DNA from: Niveibacterium microcysteis
Lineage (GTDB): Bacteria > Pseudomonadota > Gammaproteobacteria > Burkholderiales > Rhodocyclaceae
Direction: 5' to 3'
DNA length: 64,000 nt
Assembly (NCBI RefSeq): GCF_017161445.1
Contig: NZ_CP071060.1
Coordinates: 2,046,001-2,110,000, forward strand
Each line of letters begins with the position of its first letter. Position 1 is the first letter of the stretch. Position numbers and translations under genes: made by a program. The notes under the pieces were generated by a model. The model was not told the origin of the DNA, did not search any database, and was given only the letters and a program-made list of their open reading frames with translations. Shown here in pieces: positions 6,375 through 15,650 of this stretch.

Positions 6375-9300
6375 CTATTTGGGGTTGCCGGGGCGATTAA
6401 GGTGTCGTAGCTCGATAGCCTTCGAGTGTCCCCCTAGCTCGAACACGCTAAATGCCCAGTCGCGGTCTGAATGCTTCGTCTCGTACATGTAGATGCGATG
6501 CAGCAGGAGGCTCTGCAGTACTCCCATCACGCAGACGTTGTCAGACTCCTCCTTCACAAGCAATTCGATCTCGACCTTTGGCAAAGGAGCCGGCGTTGAC
6601 AGGATTCGTGCTAAACGTATCAACCGGTTCGCATTGGTTGGATTTGCTGCGATAACCGCTGTTACGTTGTCCTCTAGTTCCGGGGCTGTCAAGATAGTTC
6701 CGGCTCGATATACAAAACCTGTGGCAATGGCTCTGAGGCCCCAGCCGACGACGAGTCGTATCTGTTTCTCGATCTTTGCGCGGTTGGTGTCATCCTCCTT
6801 CTTGGCAATTCTACCAACCATCGCCTGCACTAGCTGCTCTGCCTCTCCATGCTCGAAGATTCCAAAGAAGGTGCGTACTGCACGCATTGCGGCATCAAAA
6901 AGCTCCTTGATTGCGACTTCCTTGGTGTCCCGAGTGTAGTTCGGGAATTGGTGCGACAAGAGCGCGCCAGCAATCTCGATCGACTTGGTGAGGCTAACGA
7001 TCTCGTCAGGAAAGTCTTGTCCGACTGCGTCTGTGCGGGGTTTGTCGCGAAGACCGTCCGATCCGCTGTCGTTCTCGTCTCGCCACTTTGCTTGATCTTC
7101 ACGGTACTCTTCAGGCCGTTTCTCGGTATATTTCAAGCGAGGGGCGGCAGAAACTAGTTCACGAACTTTGGCGACATCATCTTTTGAAAACGTCGCAGCG
7201 GCAACATTTGAGAAATGGCGTTTTAGGCTTTCAACGAGGTGATCTAAGACCGCGCTTGTTCCAGTGTGATGAGCCAAAAAAAGTAGTGTGTTCGCGCACT
7301 CCCGGACGTAGAGGTGTTGCATGCAGTACTGCAAATAGTCTCTTACTTCTTCAGTGCCAATAGAAATCTTGGCGTAATTGCCAAGAAAGTAGTAGTAGGC
7401 ATACGGATAAGCGAAGCTGATGTTATCGCCTTCTTTGTTTAGTATTCTGGCTCCGACCAGTACATCCAGTAGTTTGTCCGCATTTGTGGCGGTCCAGGTT
7501 TTTGAGTAATCCTCAACAAAGCGTCGAAATTCGAATTCGGTAATGCTCCTATCTATACCATGGCGCTTTACGAACCAACTCAGATGCGTGCACGCGGCTA
7601 TATACGATTGCATGGCATCACGCGATACCTTCGCTTTCTCAAGTGCCCCAACAATCAGAAAGTGATAGTAGCTCGCGAACGATGAATTCTGCAGTTCGGT
7701 AGATAGCCCTGATGCCCAGCCTTGCAGTAACGAGAGGATAAAGATCGGGGCTGTCGAAGCAACATGCTGAAGCCTTGCTGCTTCGATGAGCTTCGCTGCA
7801 TGATCTTCAATCCTTAACAGTTCGTTCCTTCCGGTCTCTTCAGTTGCGCCAAGAGCCACCCATTTTCTAATGAGCTCACCCCGGCGCTGATACCCGAAAG
7901 GTGAGATGCGATATGTATCAAAGCCGCTGAATACTGTCATCTCGCTAGAGCTCAACATCTCGGAGAGTTCATAATCCTCCCCTACTGTTACGACTGCGAA
8001 TGAGAATCTAGCCAGCAGTCTTTCGAGCAAATGCGAGCGGTGCTCGCCCTTTATCCGACAAGCGTCGAAGTCGTCGAGCAAAAGTACCTTCTTGTCGCGC
8101 TCAAGCTGCAAGAAGGACTCATAAGCTTTGAGTCTATACTGCAACTGTAATGCGGTCCTAATAAATCCGTCGATCTGAGTCTCTGTTACCCCGCCGCGTA
8201 GTCGATCTCCCTTCAGGTAGATTGGAACGAGGCCCTGGAGGTGATACCTGCGTGCAAGCTGGTATAGGAGACGGGTTTTTCCGGCATTCTCTTCTCCTTC
8301 GATTAGCACGCTCTTTCCGGACTTGGGTTGCTGGACCAATTGGCGGGAATTTGGCTTCAAGGCCGACGTGACTCGCTTCCTCTCTGATCTGACTTCGCTT
8401 CGGCTGTCAAGGTCTGGGAATACGTAAATGTCGTCCAGCGCGAGTTCTCGACCGCTAGGATGCCTAAGTGTCGCCCCTACGTCGGTGAGCTCTCGTTGAA
8501 ATGCCTCAGAGAAGTCGAATTCCCCTGAGGCGCGCTTAGGCATGGCGCGATATTCACGCCAATTGTGTGTGTCAGTAGGCTCATATCGCCCGCGCGACCA
8601 TCCGTACACAACGTACTGAAACTGTTCGTTGGCGAGGTCTAGCACGACTACATTGAAGCCTGATTGGCCAGTTCCCCGTTCAAATAGAGCTGAGCCTTCC
8701 ACGTACGCGCACTCGCCGTTAACTAGGTCTTCCGCGACGCGCGCGTTGCTCTCATGTTCGTGGCCGGTAAAGATTATGTCGCTTAGTCCCTGCAAAAACG
8801 CGCGGAACTTGAGTTGATTCTTTTGACTGTACCAGCCATATGGGTGATGCAAAACGCAGATGCGGAGGTCTGCATCTCCTGCGTTGAGGCCTTCGTAGCG
8901 TTCAAAGGGGAAGATAAGGCCCCCTTGTTGTTCGTGACGAGAGGACATCCAAGATGCGTTCAGCACATCGAAGTAGATATGCTTTCCTTCGCTTTCAACG
9001 TCGTAGGTCTGCCAGAGCTTGTCTGCGCGCGATTTTGGAACGTCGGAGCTCATTCGCTCGCGAAAGTCTTCAAAGTTTCTCTGGCTGCTTGTGCAGATAT
9101 CTATAAAGTCATCCGGCAATTCGGGAAGGCTGTCCTCAATGCTTTTAAGTACGGCCTCCCGAACCGGGTTGGCTTTTGAAAAGTCGCAATCGTGATTTCC
9201 CGGGGCAATGACAAATACGATGTCCTTGTCATGGAATTCAGATTCAATTTCTGACTTTATGGCAGTTAAGAAATTCTCCGCTAGGTCATATTCGGTCTTC

Positions 9301-9461
9301 AGGCCAGCTTGAGCTATGTCTCCGGAGAGCAAGAATATGACCTTTGATGCTTCCTCTAGATGCCGTTTAATGGCCGCCGCAACTTGTTTGCTGCGTGAGA
9401 GAATTGCATCGTCCGCGTGCTTAATGTGAATGTCCGTAAGATGAAGAATCGCTATGGTCAT
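6375..9461 (-). CDS. metallophosphoesterase-STAND ATPase fusion, candidate defence protein
   Basis: 1028 residues. Residues 1-~260 form a calcineurin-like phosphoesterase with all metal motifs: D10/H12 (LTDIHI), D48 (SGDIA), N89-H90-D91 (GNHD), H205-H206 (LHHP) and H234/H236 (GHEH). A P-loop NTPase follows, with Walker A GEENAGKT at 389-396 and Walker B VLLLDDFD at 459-466, then a long alpha-helical C-terminus (~550-1028). An effector domain, a STAND-type ATPase and a helical sensor is the layout of many bacterial conflict proteins. That this one senses phage and cleaves a phosphoester substrate is inference. There are no membrane segments. The gene is AT-richer than its chromosomal neighbours and lies next to the P4-type integrase. 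No strong ribosome-binding site precedes the 9461 ATG. Confidence 0.72.
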   Translation of the reverse strand: MTIAILHLTDIHIKHADDAILSRSKQVAAAIKRHLEEASKVIFLLSGDIAQAGLKTEYDLAENFLTAIKSEIESEFHDKDIVFVIAPGNHDCDFSKANPVREAVLKSIEDSLPELPDDFIDICTSSQRNFEDFRERMSSDVPKSRADKLWQTYDVESEGKHIYFDVLNASWMSSRHEQQGGLIFPFERYEGLNAGDADLRICVLHHPYGWYSQKNQLKFRAFLQGLSDIIFTGHEHESNARVAEDLVNGECAYVEGSALFERGTGQSGFNVVVLDLANEQFQYVVYGWSRGRYEPTDTHNWREYRAMPKRASGEFDFSEAFQRELTDVGATLRHPSGRELALDDIYVFPDLDSRSEVRSERKRVTSALKPNSRQLVQQPKSGKSVLIEGEENAGKTRLLYQLARRYHLQGLVPIYLKGDRLRGGVTETQIDGFIRTALQLQYRLKAYESFLQLERDKKVLLLDDFDACRIKGEHRSHLLERLLARFSFAVVTVGEDYELSEMLSSSEMTVFSGFDTYRISPFGYQRRGELIRKWVALGATEETGRNELLRIEDHAAKLIEAARLQHVASTAPIFILSLLQGWASGLSTELQNSSFASYYHFLIVGALEKAKVSRDAMQSYIAACTHLSWFVKRHGIDRSITEFEFRRFVEDYSKTWTATNADKLLDVLVGARILNKEGDNISFAYPYAYYYFLGNYAKISIGTEEVRDYLQYCMQHLYVRECANTLLFLAHHTGTSAVLDHLVESLKRHFSNVAAATFSKDDVAKVRELVSAAPRLKYTEKRPEEYREDQAKWRDENDSGSDGLRDKPRTDAVGQDFPDEIVSLTKSIEIAGALLSHQFPNYTRDTKEVAIKELFDAAMRAVRTFFGIFEHGEAEQLVQAMVGRIAKKEDDTNRAKIEKQIRLVVGWGLRAIATGFVYRAGTILTAPELEDNVTAVIAANPTNANRLIRLARILSTPAPLPKVEIELLVKEESDNVCVMGVLQSLLLHRIYMYETKHSDRDWAFSVFELGGHSKAIELRHLNRPGNPK

Positions 9462-9784
9462 CGGTGTTGTCGTACGGTGGAGCGTTATGCGGGAGGTTGT
9501 CGGGAAGTGTTGGCTGGCGGACTGAAAACTTGATGTTCTAGAGTGTCGGTGGTTAGTTCAGTAGCTCTTGCGACCCAAAACGTTGCTTATGCTGGATGGA
9601 GTTAAAGGGCTGTCCGAACTGGCGATCCACGCGAGGCTTTCGATTTTTGCCGTATTGATGAGACTACCACTGGAGTCTTGCATTGTGGGCTGATGTCCCC
9701 CAAAAAGTGTTTTTGCGGTAACGTAGATTTTTTACAGTCGACGTGATGCACTCTTCAGCATGACGAAAAATGAGGTAGTCGGCT
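9462..9784. other. 323-base intergenic stretch, no feature recognised
   Basis: This lies between the start of the STAND ATPase gene and the end of the P4-type integrase. It should hold the ATPase promoter on the minus strand. I see no convincing -35/-10 pair, hairpin terminator, tRNA fragment or repeat. Confidence 0.4.
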
Positions 9785-11020
9785 TTACCTAGACAAAAAT
9801 AGCGGGGAAAGGGGGGGGCGTGCGAGTTTTGGGCTGATTTCGTCCAGCATGTCTGCCAGCGCCTGCATCATCGCTTTGCGCTGCTCACTGTATTCGGCAC
9901 GGTTGTACGGAATCGCGCTCTTCGATTTCCCGACTTCGTGCGCAAGAGCTTTTTCGACTACGTCAGAGCTCCAGCCAGCTTCATGCAGCATTGTCGCAAC
10001 AGTCCGGCGGATGTCGTGGATTGTGAAGTGCTCCCAGGCTTCTCCGGTTCGCTCTGCCCGTTCCTCAAGTGCGTAAAGTACAGAGTTCAGGGTCGGTTTG
10101 CCGACTGGCATTCGGGTGCTGGTTCTGCCTGGAAAGCACTGTTCGGATCTGCCGGTGAGTGCCCTGAGTTCGCGGAGCAGGGCGGTGGCTTGGCGAGAGA
10201 GAAAGACGATATGGGGGCGTTTCATCTTCATCTTCTCGGCTGGGATTTCCCATATCGCTCGATCGAGGTCGAATTCGTTCCATCGAGCTGATCGCAGCTC
10301 TGATACCCGCACCATCGTTAGGAACAGTAAGCGGAACAGGATCTTGACTGTCGGTGTGGTGCCCGTCGTGTCCAGTTTCTCGATGAAGTTGCGAATTTCG
10401 CTGGGGGCCAAAACGCGTGTCCTCGCCTGAGGCTTAACGATGATTCGCGCCGGAATGGCCTTCACTGGGTTGTATGTGGTCGCTTGGCGTGCGACGGCGT
10501 AGTCAAAGATCTGGTTCAGTATGCCGCGTACGCGAAACGCTGAATGGGGCGCATTGCGACGATTCTTAATGTCGTCCACTAAATTGAGGATGTCGCGCGG
10601 CTCGATTTCGCGGAGCTTCAGTGCGCCAATCTTCGGATATACGTCGCGTTCCAACCACTGAAGCTGACAAGTTCGCCAGCCTTCACTGACCTGATTCTCG
10701 TTAAGCCAAAGCGCAGCAAATTCCTTGAGCGTTTCTGCTTTCGCATGCTCTTCCTTCGCGAGTTGCTTCTCATTGGCGGGGCTCTTGCCCGCCGCCACGA
10801 GTCGACGAGCCCCCCGGTGCAGCTCTCTAGCTTCCGCCAGTGAAACATCGGGGTAACGGCCATAAGTGACGGTCTCTCTGCGACCGTGGAGCCGGTAGTC
10901 GTATCGGAACGAGATTCGTCCGCTTGCGGCTACATACGCGTACAGCCCATCGCTGTCACCTAACTTGTAGGGCTTCTCGGCGGGTTTTGCGGACCTGAGC
11001 TTTGTGTCGGAGAGCGGCAT
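9785..11020 (-). CDS. P4-type tyrosine integrase (DUF4102 N-terminus)
   Basis: 411 residues. The N-terminus MPLSDTKLRSAKPAEKPYKLGDSDGLY is the DUF4102 arm-binding domain typical of P4/CP4-type integrases. A core-binding helical domain follows (about 95-190), then a catalytic domain with Arg in MVRVSELRSARWNEFD, HDIRRT as H-x-x-R, and the C-terminal HEVGKSKSAIPYNRAEY region with the Tyr. It appears complete. Such integrases usually mark one end of a genomic island, and the chromosomal sugar genes begin just beyond its start. I could not identify the target gene or a matching attachment repeat. Confidence 0.92.
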   Translation of the reverse strand: MPLSDTKLRSAKPAEKPYKLGDSDGLYAYVAASGRISFRYDYRLHGRRETVTYGRYPDVSLAEARELHRGARRLVAAGKSPANEKQLAKEEHAKAETLKEFAALWLNENQVSEGWRTCQLQWLERDVYPKIGALKLREIEPRDILNLVDDIKNRRNAPHSAFRVRGILNQIFDYAVARQATTYNPVKAIPARIIVKPQARTRVLAPSEIRNFIEKLDTTGTTPTVKILFRLLFLTMVRVSELRSARWNEFDLDRAIWEIPAEKMKMKRPHIVFLSRQATALLRELRALTGRSEQCFPGRTSTRMPVGKPTLNSVLYALEERAERTGEAWEHFTIHDIRRTVATMLHEAGWSSDVVEKALAHEVGKSKSAIPYNRAEYSEQRKAMMQALADMLDEISPKLARPPLSPLFLSR

Positions 11021-11038
11021 GAGAGCGGAGTGCGGATG

Positions 11039-11073
11039 ACGGTATTGCGCAGTATACCGTCAAGTGTACCGTC
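11039..11073. promoter_or_regulatory. integrase-proximal repeats (ACGGTA family)
   Basis: ACGGTAT (11039-11045) and ATACCGT (11054-11060) form an inverted repeat. GTATACCGTC (11053-11062) and GTGTACCGTC (11064-11073) form a direct repeat with an 11-base period. They lie 20-55 bases upstream of the integrase start and suit integrase arm sites or an autoregulatory operator. The rest of 11021-11234 shows no tRNA or tmRNA end. Confidence 0.45.
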
Positions 11074-11234
11074 TCGCAGTGTTGGATGCTGCTGGACGCT
11101 ATTGGACAAATATCGACAAGAAAGCCGTAAAATCAATGCGTTGGTTTGGTCTCTGAACAAGAAAACACTTTACGTTTTTCCAAAGTAACTGCTGAACATG
11201 CAGGTGTGATGCAACTGATCCGCACCGCACAAAC

Positions 11235-11266
11235 AAAAACGACGCCGATTGGCGTCGTTTTTTTTT
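11235..11266. terminator. strong bidirectional intrinsic terminator
   Basis: A 12-bp stem, AAAAACGACGCC / GGCGTCGTTTTT (11235-11246 and 11251-11262), with loop GATT. T-runs occur in both reading directions. It ends the leftward SHOCT gene and insulates the chromosome from the island. Confidence 0.88.
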
Positions 11267-11298
11267 ACGAAGGGCACCGGTCGGTGCCGTCCTCAGCC

Positions 11299-12156
11299 TT
11301 ACAGATCCTTGATGATCTGGGCGCGCTTCGCCTGGAACTCCGCTTCCGTGATCAGGCCCTGATCGCGAAGACGTTGCAGGGCTTTAAGGCGGCTCTCCTG
11401 CTTTGTGTAGAAGCTGTCGCCAATGGGGGCTGCTGTGGCAGCCGGGGCGGTGCTGGGCGTCGCGCTTGCCGCGGCGGGAGTGTTGTCCGGCTGGAGCGTC
11501 AGCGCGATCCAGTCATTGCGCACCAAGGTTGCTTGCCCTTCAGTGACACCGGTTAGGTTTACGTTCTTCGCTGGCAGAGTACGTGAGCCGAAGTCGAACT
11601 TGGGATCTAGGCGCGAACCGTTCTGTTTGTCGGCCACGAAATCCGCATGGTGCATGCCAAGCAAGACGTTCAATTTACCGTCGGCGAAGAATATTCTGCC
11701 GCAGTTACCCACTACAGGCGCAACTAGCCCGGTCCATGCATGTTGTCCCGTGCTAACGAACACCAGCTCTTGGTCAGGAGTGGCGTTCTTAAGGCCGGCT
11801 ACCACTGCCTGCGACAGCCGTTCAACTTCGCTGTCCGAGAACAGGGACTTCACATCTTTGAACGGCATCCCCTGGATCGACGCGAGCGCAGCTGCAACTT
11901 GCTTGACGTTCAGTTGCACCGGGTGGGCGTTAGGTTTTGAGCCGTCTCCGCGGGTCGCAAGGCGAATGAAATCCCATTCGCCCCAAGTCATTTTCTTCTC
12001 AGGGCTCTTGGCCCACTCGTTGAGCCGCTTTTCATCGCTCGGGCCGAACAAAGACTGGTCAAACCAGCCAGCCTGAACTGTCGGGGTTACAAGAGTGGCG
12101 GTCATCGCCAGTGCAAGTGTCGCCAGGAAGCGCGACTTCATGCGCTTGTGTTGCAT
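11299..12156 (-). CDS. secreted SHOCT-domain protein
   Basis: 285 residues from an ATG at 12156, preceded by GGAGGAG 9 bases upstream. The N-terminus has a signal peptide (MKSRFLATLALAMTATLVTP then VQAGW). The middle ~170 residues match no family I know (WGEWDFIRLATRGDGSKPNA, FVSTGQHAWTGLV). An Ala/Pro/Thr-rich linker at ~215-240 leads to a C-terminal SHOCT motif (ESRLKALQRLRDQGLITEAEFQAKRAQIIKDL region), a short oligomerisation helix pair. The product is probably periplasmic; its role is unknown. It is a single gene between pgi and the island terminator. Confidence 0.7.
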   Translation of the reverse strand: MQHKRMKSRFLATLALAMTATLVTPTVQAGWFDQSLFGPSDEKRLNEWAKSPEKKMTWGEWDFIRLATRGDGSKPNAHPVQLNVKQVAAALASIQGMPFKDVKSLFSDSEVERLSQAVVAGLKNATPDQELVFVSTGQHAWTGLVAPVVGNCGRIFFADGKLNVLLGMHHADFVADKQNGSRLDPKFDFGSRTLPAKNVNLTGVTEGQATLVRNDWIALTLQPDNTPAAASATPSTAPAATAAPIGDSFYTKQESRLKALQRLRDQGLITEAEFQAKRAQIIKDL

Positions 12157-12186
12157 CGTGTGAAACTCCTCCAGTTCAGGCTTCAG

Positions 12187-12215
12187 GCAGCCCTTCGCAC
12201 CATGCAAAGGGCTGC
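12187..12215 (-). terminator. hairpin after pgi
   Basis: GCAGCCCTT (12187-12195) pairs with AAGGGCTGC (12207-12215) just past the pgi stop. No clear T-run follows, so termination would be weak. It also lies in the leader region of the SHOCT gene. Confidence 0.4.
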
Positions 12216-12222
12216 GCTGGGG

Positions 12223-13872
12223 TCAGCGGTCGAGCGACAGGCGCGAACGCGCGGTGCCGATCAGGCGCTGGGTCGAAGCGTCGTAGTCTAGCTCACCGCC
12301 GCCGCCCTTGAGCGCGCGCTCGATGCCGCTGGCGAGCTGTTTGCCGAGTTCCACACCCCACTGGTCGTAGGAGTTGATACCCCAAACGGCACCCTGTACG
12401 AACACCTTGTGCTCGTAGAGCGCAATCAACGCGCCAAGATGCGCCGGGTCCAGCTTGTCCAGCAGCATCATGTTGCTCGGGCGATTACCGTCGAAGGTGC
12501 GGTGCTTGACCAGCATGTCAGCGCGTTCGCCGGTGACGCCGGCCTTATCGAGCTCTGCACGCACTTCGTCCGGGGTCTTGCCACGCATCAGCGCTGCGGC
12601 TTGCGCAAAGCAGCTCGCGATCAACACCGCGTGATGCTTCGGGTCCATGTCGCTCTGCTCCAGCGCAAGGATGAAATCGAGCGGGATCAGGTGCGTGCCC
12701 TGGTGCAGCAGCTGGAAGTAGGCGTGTTGGCCGTTGATGCCCGGCTCGCCCCAGATGATGGGGCCGGTTGCGTAGTCAACCTTGTCGCCTTCGCTGCGCA
12801 CACCCTTGCCGTTCGACTCCATGTCGAGCTGCTGCAGGTAGGCGGGCAGGCGATGCAGGTTCTGGTTGTACGGCGCGATCACGACAGAGGGCGAGCCGAG
12901 GAAGTTCGCGTACCAGACGCCGATCAGACCGAGCAGCATCGGCAGATTCTTCTCGGCAGGCGCAGTGCGGAAATGCTCATCCATCGCATGGGCGCCACCC
13001 AGCAATGCCTTGAAATTGTCCGGACCGATCGACAGCACGATAGGCAGGCCGATTGCGGACCACAGTGAGTAACGGCCGCCGACCCAGTCCCAGAAACCGA
13101 ACATGTTGTCGGTCGAGATCCCGAATTTGCTCACCGCAGCACCGTTGGTCGACACTGCGACGAAGTGCTTGGCGATATCTGCTTCGGACGCGCCCGACGC
13201 GAGGAACCAGTCGCGTGCCGTGTGTGCGTTGGTCAGCGTCTCGATCGTGGTAAACGTCTTGGACGCGATAATGAACAGCGTCGTGGCCGGATTCAGCTTG
13301 CGCAGCGTCTGAGCGATCTGCGCGCCATCGACGTTCGACACGAAGTGCATCTTGATGCTGTCGTGCGCATAGGGCTTCAGCGCTTCGCAGACCATCAGCG
13401 GGCCGAGGTCGGAACCGCCGATGCCGATGTTGACGACGTCGGTAATCGATTCTCCGGTGCGACCTTTCCACGCGCCGCTGCGGACGGTGTCAGCGAACGC
13501 AAACATCCGCTCGAGCACTTCGTTCACGCCCGGCATGACGTTCTCACCATCGACCGTGATCGGGGTGTTGCTGCGATTGCGCAGCGCGACGTGAAGCACC
13601 GCGCGGTTTTCGGTGCTGTTGATCTTCTCGCCACGGAACATGGCATCGCGGCGGGCTTGCACGCCGGTTTCGTCGGCAAGCTGACGCAGCAGCGCCAGCG
13701 TTTCGTCGCTGACACGATTCTTGGAGTAGTCGAGCTGAATCCCGCATGCGTCGGCAACATAACGCTGGGCACGTTCCGGATCTTCCGAGAACACTTCACG
13801 CAGATGCAGTTTCTTCCACTGTTCAGCGTGTTGCGCGAGCGCTTTCCACGCGCCGGTCGAAGAGGGATTCAT
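12223..13872 (-). CDS. pgi: glucose-6-phosphate isomerase
   Basis: 549 residues, the usual length, from an ATG at 13872 with AGGAG 6 bases upstream. The enzyme interconverts glucose 6-phosphate and fructose 6-phosphate in the cytoplasm. Family signatures are present: [27 protein letters not shown], the phosphate-binding loop, [19 protein letters not shown] with MESNGKGV, and the C-terminal [12 protein letters not shown]. It follows zwf-pgl-glk in the same direction but is separated from glk by a terminator, so it is probably transcribed on its own. With an Entner-Doudoroff route present, it would recycle fructose 6-phosphate or feed envelope precursors. Confidence 0.97.
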   Translation of the reverse strand: MNPSSTGAWKALAQHAEQWKKLHLREVFSEDPERAQRYVADACGIQLDYSKNRVSDETLALLRQLADETGVQARRDAMFRGEKINSTENRAVLHVALRNRSNTPITVDGENVMPGVNEVLERMFAFADTVRSGAWKGRTGESITDVVNIGIGGSDLGPLMVCEALKPYAHDSIKMHFVSNVDGAQIAQTLRKLNPATTLFIIASKTFTTIETLTNAHTARDWFLASGASEADIAKHFVAVSTNGAAVSKFGISTDNMFGFWDWVGGRYSLWSAIGLPIVLSIGPDNFKALLGGAHAMDEHFRTAPAEKNLPMLLGLIGVWYANFLGSPSVVIAPYNQNLHRLPAYLQQLDMESNGKGVRSEGDKVDYATGPIIWGEPGINGQHAYFQLLHQGTHLIPLDFILALEQSDMDPKHHAVLIASCFAQAAALMRGKTPDEVRAELDKAGVTGERADMLVKHRTFDGNRPSNMMLLDKLDPAHLGALIALYEHKVFVQGAVWGINSYDQWGVELGKQLASGIERALKGGGGELDYDASTQRLIGTARSRLSLDR

Positions 13873-13940
13873 GGACAACTCCTTATTGATTAGGGGGAGA
13901 TTGCTGCTGGGCCGGTACTGCGACCGCCCACAAAAATGAT

Positions 13941-13970
13941 ACGGCGCGTCGACCAGGGCCGACGCGCCGT
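13941..13970 (-). terminator. intrinsic terminator of the zwf-pgl-glk operon
   Basis: An 11-bp stem, ACGGCGCGTCG / CGACGCGCCGT (13941-13951 and 13960-13970), just past the glk stop. On the minus strand it is followed by ATCATTTTTG. Confidence 0.8.
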
Positions 13971-13984
13971 CCTGGCTGAGCAGA

Positions 13985-14968
13985 TCAGTGCTGAGCCAGC
14001 GCGCGCTCAAGCGCTACCGCGGCGCCGGTAAAGGCAGGGTAGGCGGAGTGGATGACAAATACGGGCACGGTTTCCAGATAAGGCCGGAATCGTCCTTTGT
14101 CTTCGAACCGGCTGCGGAACGGCGAACGGTCGAAGAAGTCACCCAGTCGCGGAATGATACCGCCACCGATGAACACGCCTCCCTTGGCACCCAGCGTCAG
14201 CGCAAGATTGCCCGCAATTGTGCCCAACATGCCGCAGAACATGTTGACCGAATCCAAAGCGAGTGCATTGGAGCCGTCCAGGGCGCCGTTGGTGATCGCA
14301 GGTGCGTCCAGCCCTGGCGAGGGGAGGCCGCGAACGGCAGCGAGCGATTCGTGCAGCGTGACCAAGCCCGGGCCAGAGATCAGGCGCTCGGCGGAAACGT
14401 GCGGGAAAGTCTCGCGCGCCTTGGCGATCACAGCGGTCTCCTCCGCATTTGTGCCCACCATCGTTACATGCCCGCCTTCACCCTCAAGCGGCAGGTAGCC
14501 TTCGGCGGATGGCACCAAACCGGATACGCCCAGGCCGGTACCTGGGCCCAGCACGGCAATGGCGCGGTTCTCTTCGCGCTTGCCGCCGCCAACCTGATGC
14601 AACTCGTTGTCGGGCAAGAAGGGCAGGGACAGCGCGAGCGCCGTGAAATCGTTGATGAAGACAAGTCGGGTGAATCCGAGTTGCTGGCGCACGGCGTCGA
14701 TCGAGAATGCCCAAGTGTGGTTGGTCATCTTGATCCGATCGCCGTCGATCGGGTTTGCAATACCGATCGCACCTGAGGTCGGGCGGTCTCCGCCGACCTC
14801 TGCGAGATAGGCCTCGATTGCCTCCGCCGGGCCAGCGTAGTTCGCGCCGGGCAGGGTGCGAATGTCCTCAATCGGCCCGCCCTCAGAGCGGATCAGCGCA
14901 AAGCGAGCGTTTGTGCCACCAATGTCGCCGAGGAGGCGAGGATAGGTGCTAGCGGCACCAGAAGACAT
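13985..14968 (-). CDS. glk: glucokinase
   Basis: 327 residues from an ATG at 14968; an AGGAAAGG-type ribosome-binding site lies upstream. It phosphorylates glucose with ATP in the cytoplasm. Motifs are the phosphate-1 loop [14 protein letters not shown] near residue 10, [32 protein letters not shown] with the catalytic Asp, [13 protein letters not shown] and a C-terminal [13 protein letters not shown]. It overlaps the end of pgl by 20 bases, so translation is coupled within zwf-pgl-glk. The window encodes a second glucokinase fused to a regulator (29.8-31.7 kb); this copy is the free-standing enzyme. Confidence 0.96.
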   Translation of the reverse strand: MSSGAASTYPRLLGDIGGTNARFALIRSEGGPIEDIRTLPGANYAGPAEAIEAYLAEVGGDRPTSGAIGIANPIDGDRIKMTNHTWAFSIDAVRQQLGFTRLVFINDFTALALSLPFLPDNELHQVGGGKREENRAIAVLGPGTGLGVSGLVPSAEGYLPLEGEGGHVTMVGTNAEETAVIAKARETFPHVSAERLISGPGLVTLHESLAAVRGLPSPGLDAPAITNGALDGSNALALDSVNMFCGMLGTIAGNLALTLGAKGGVFIGGGIIPRLGDFFDRSPFRSRFEDKGRFRPYLETVPVFVIHSAYPAFTGAAVALERALAQH

Positions 14969-15650
14969 GACAGGGGACCCTTTCCTGGTTAAGTGCGAAT
15001 CGAATTGGCAGCCGTTCCACGTCGTGGCCGGCGAGCGCGTCGCCGAGCAGTGACCATTTGGCGGCACCGGTAATGTGGACTGCAATGTTATGAGCGCGGA
15101 GGAGACGCGGCGCTGTAAGCGTGATACGCCACCGCGGCGCCTTGCTGGTGTTTTCGGTTGCAAGGCAGGCGTCACCGGAGGCATCGAATAAGCCTGCGGC
15201 GATCTGCGGTGAGCCGGGGAACAGCGACGCGGTGTGGCCGTCTTCGCCCATTCCGAGAATGACAACGTCGAACGGGCAGTCCAGTGCCGCTAACGCCCTG
15301 CTGGCGAGTCGCGCTCCGACAGATGGGGTGTCCGCCTCGAACTTGAGCGGGATGAAGCGTGCCACGCTGGCCTTGTCGGCAAGGAGGTGCTTACGCACGA
15401 GAAGTTCGTTGCTGTCGGCATGGTCCGTCGCAACCCAGCGCTCGTCTGCAAGCGTGACGGTGACCTTGTTCCAGTCGAGATCAAGAGTCCGGAGTTGCTC
15501 AAAGAATCCGAGCGGCGTCTTGCCGCCGGATACAACCATGCTCGCGTGGCCGCGTTGGGAGATCCCATCAGACAGGCGTGCGCCAACCCAACGTGCGAGC
15601 GTGGCGTCAAGAGCATTTGCTGATTGATGGGCGTGGACTTGTAGCGCCAT
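14949..15650 (-). CDS. pgl: 6-phosphogluconolactonase
   Basis: 233 residues, normal for the DevB/SOL-type lactonase. It hydrolyses 6-phosphogluconolactone to 6-phosphogluconate between Zwf and Edd. Recognisable parts are SMVVSGGKTPLGFFEQL (sugar-phosphate binding), VTVTLADERWVATDHADSN and FDVVILGMGEDGHTASLFPGS. The ATG at 15650 overlaps the zwf stop (TGATG), and its 3' end overlaps glk by 20 bases, a tightly coupled three-gene operon. Confidence 0.95.
   Translation of the reverse strand: MALQVHAHQSANALDATLARWVGARLSDGISQRGHASMVVSGGKTPLGFFEQLRTLDLDWNKVTVTLADERWVATDHADSNELLVRKHLLADKASVARFIPLKFEADTPSVGARLASRALAALDCPFDVVILGMGEDGHTASLFPGSPQIAAGLFDASGDACLATENTSKAPRWRITLTAPRLLRAHNIAVHITGAAKWSLLGDALAGHDVERLPIRFALNQERVPCHVFWCR

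Noticed and set aside
11021..11234. tRNA or tmRNA 3' end as the integrase target
   Set aside because: No cloverleaf arm, T-loop (GGTTCGA-type) or CCA end could be read on either strand.
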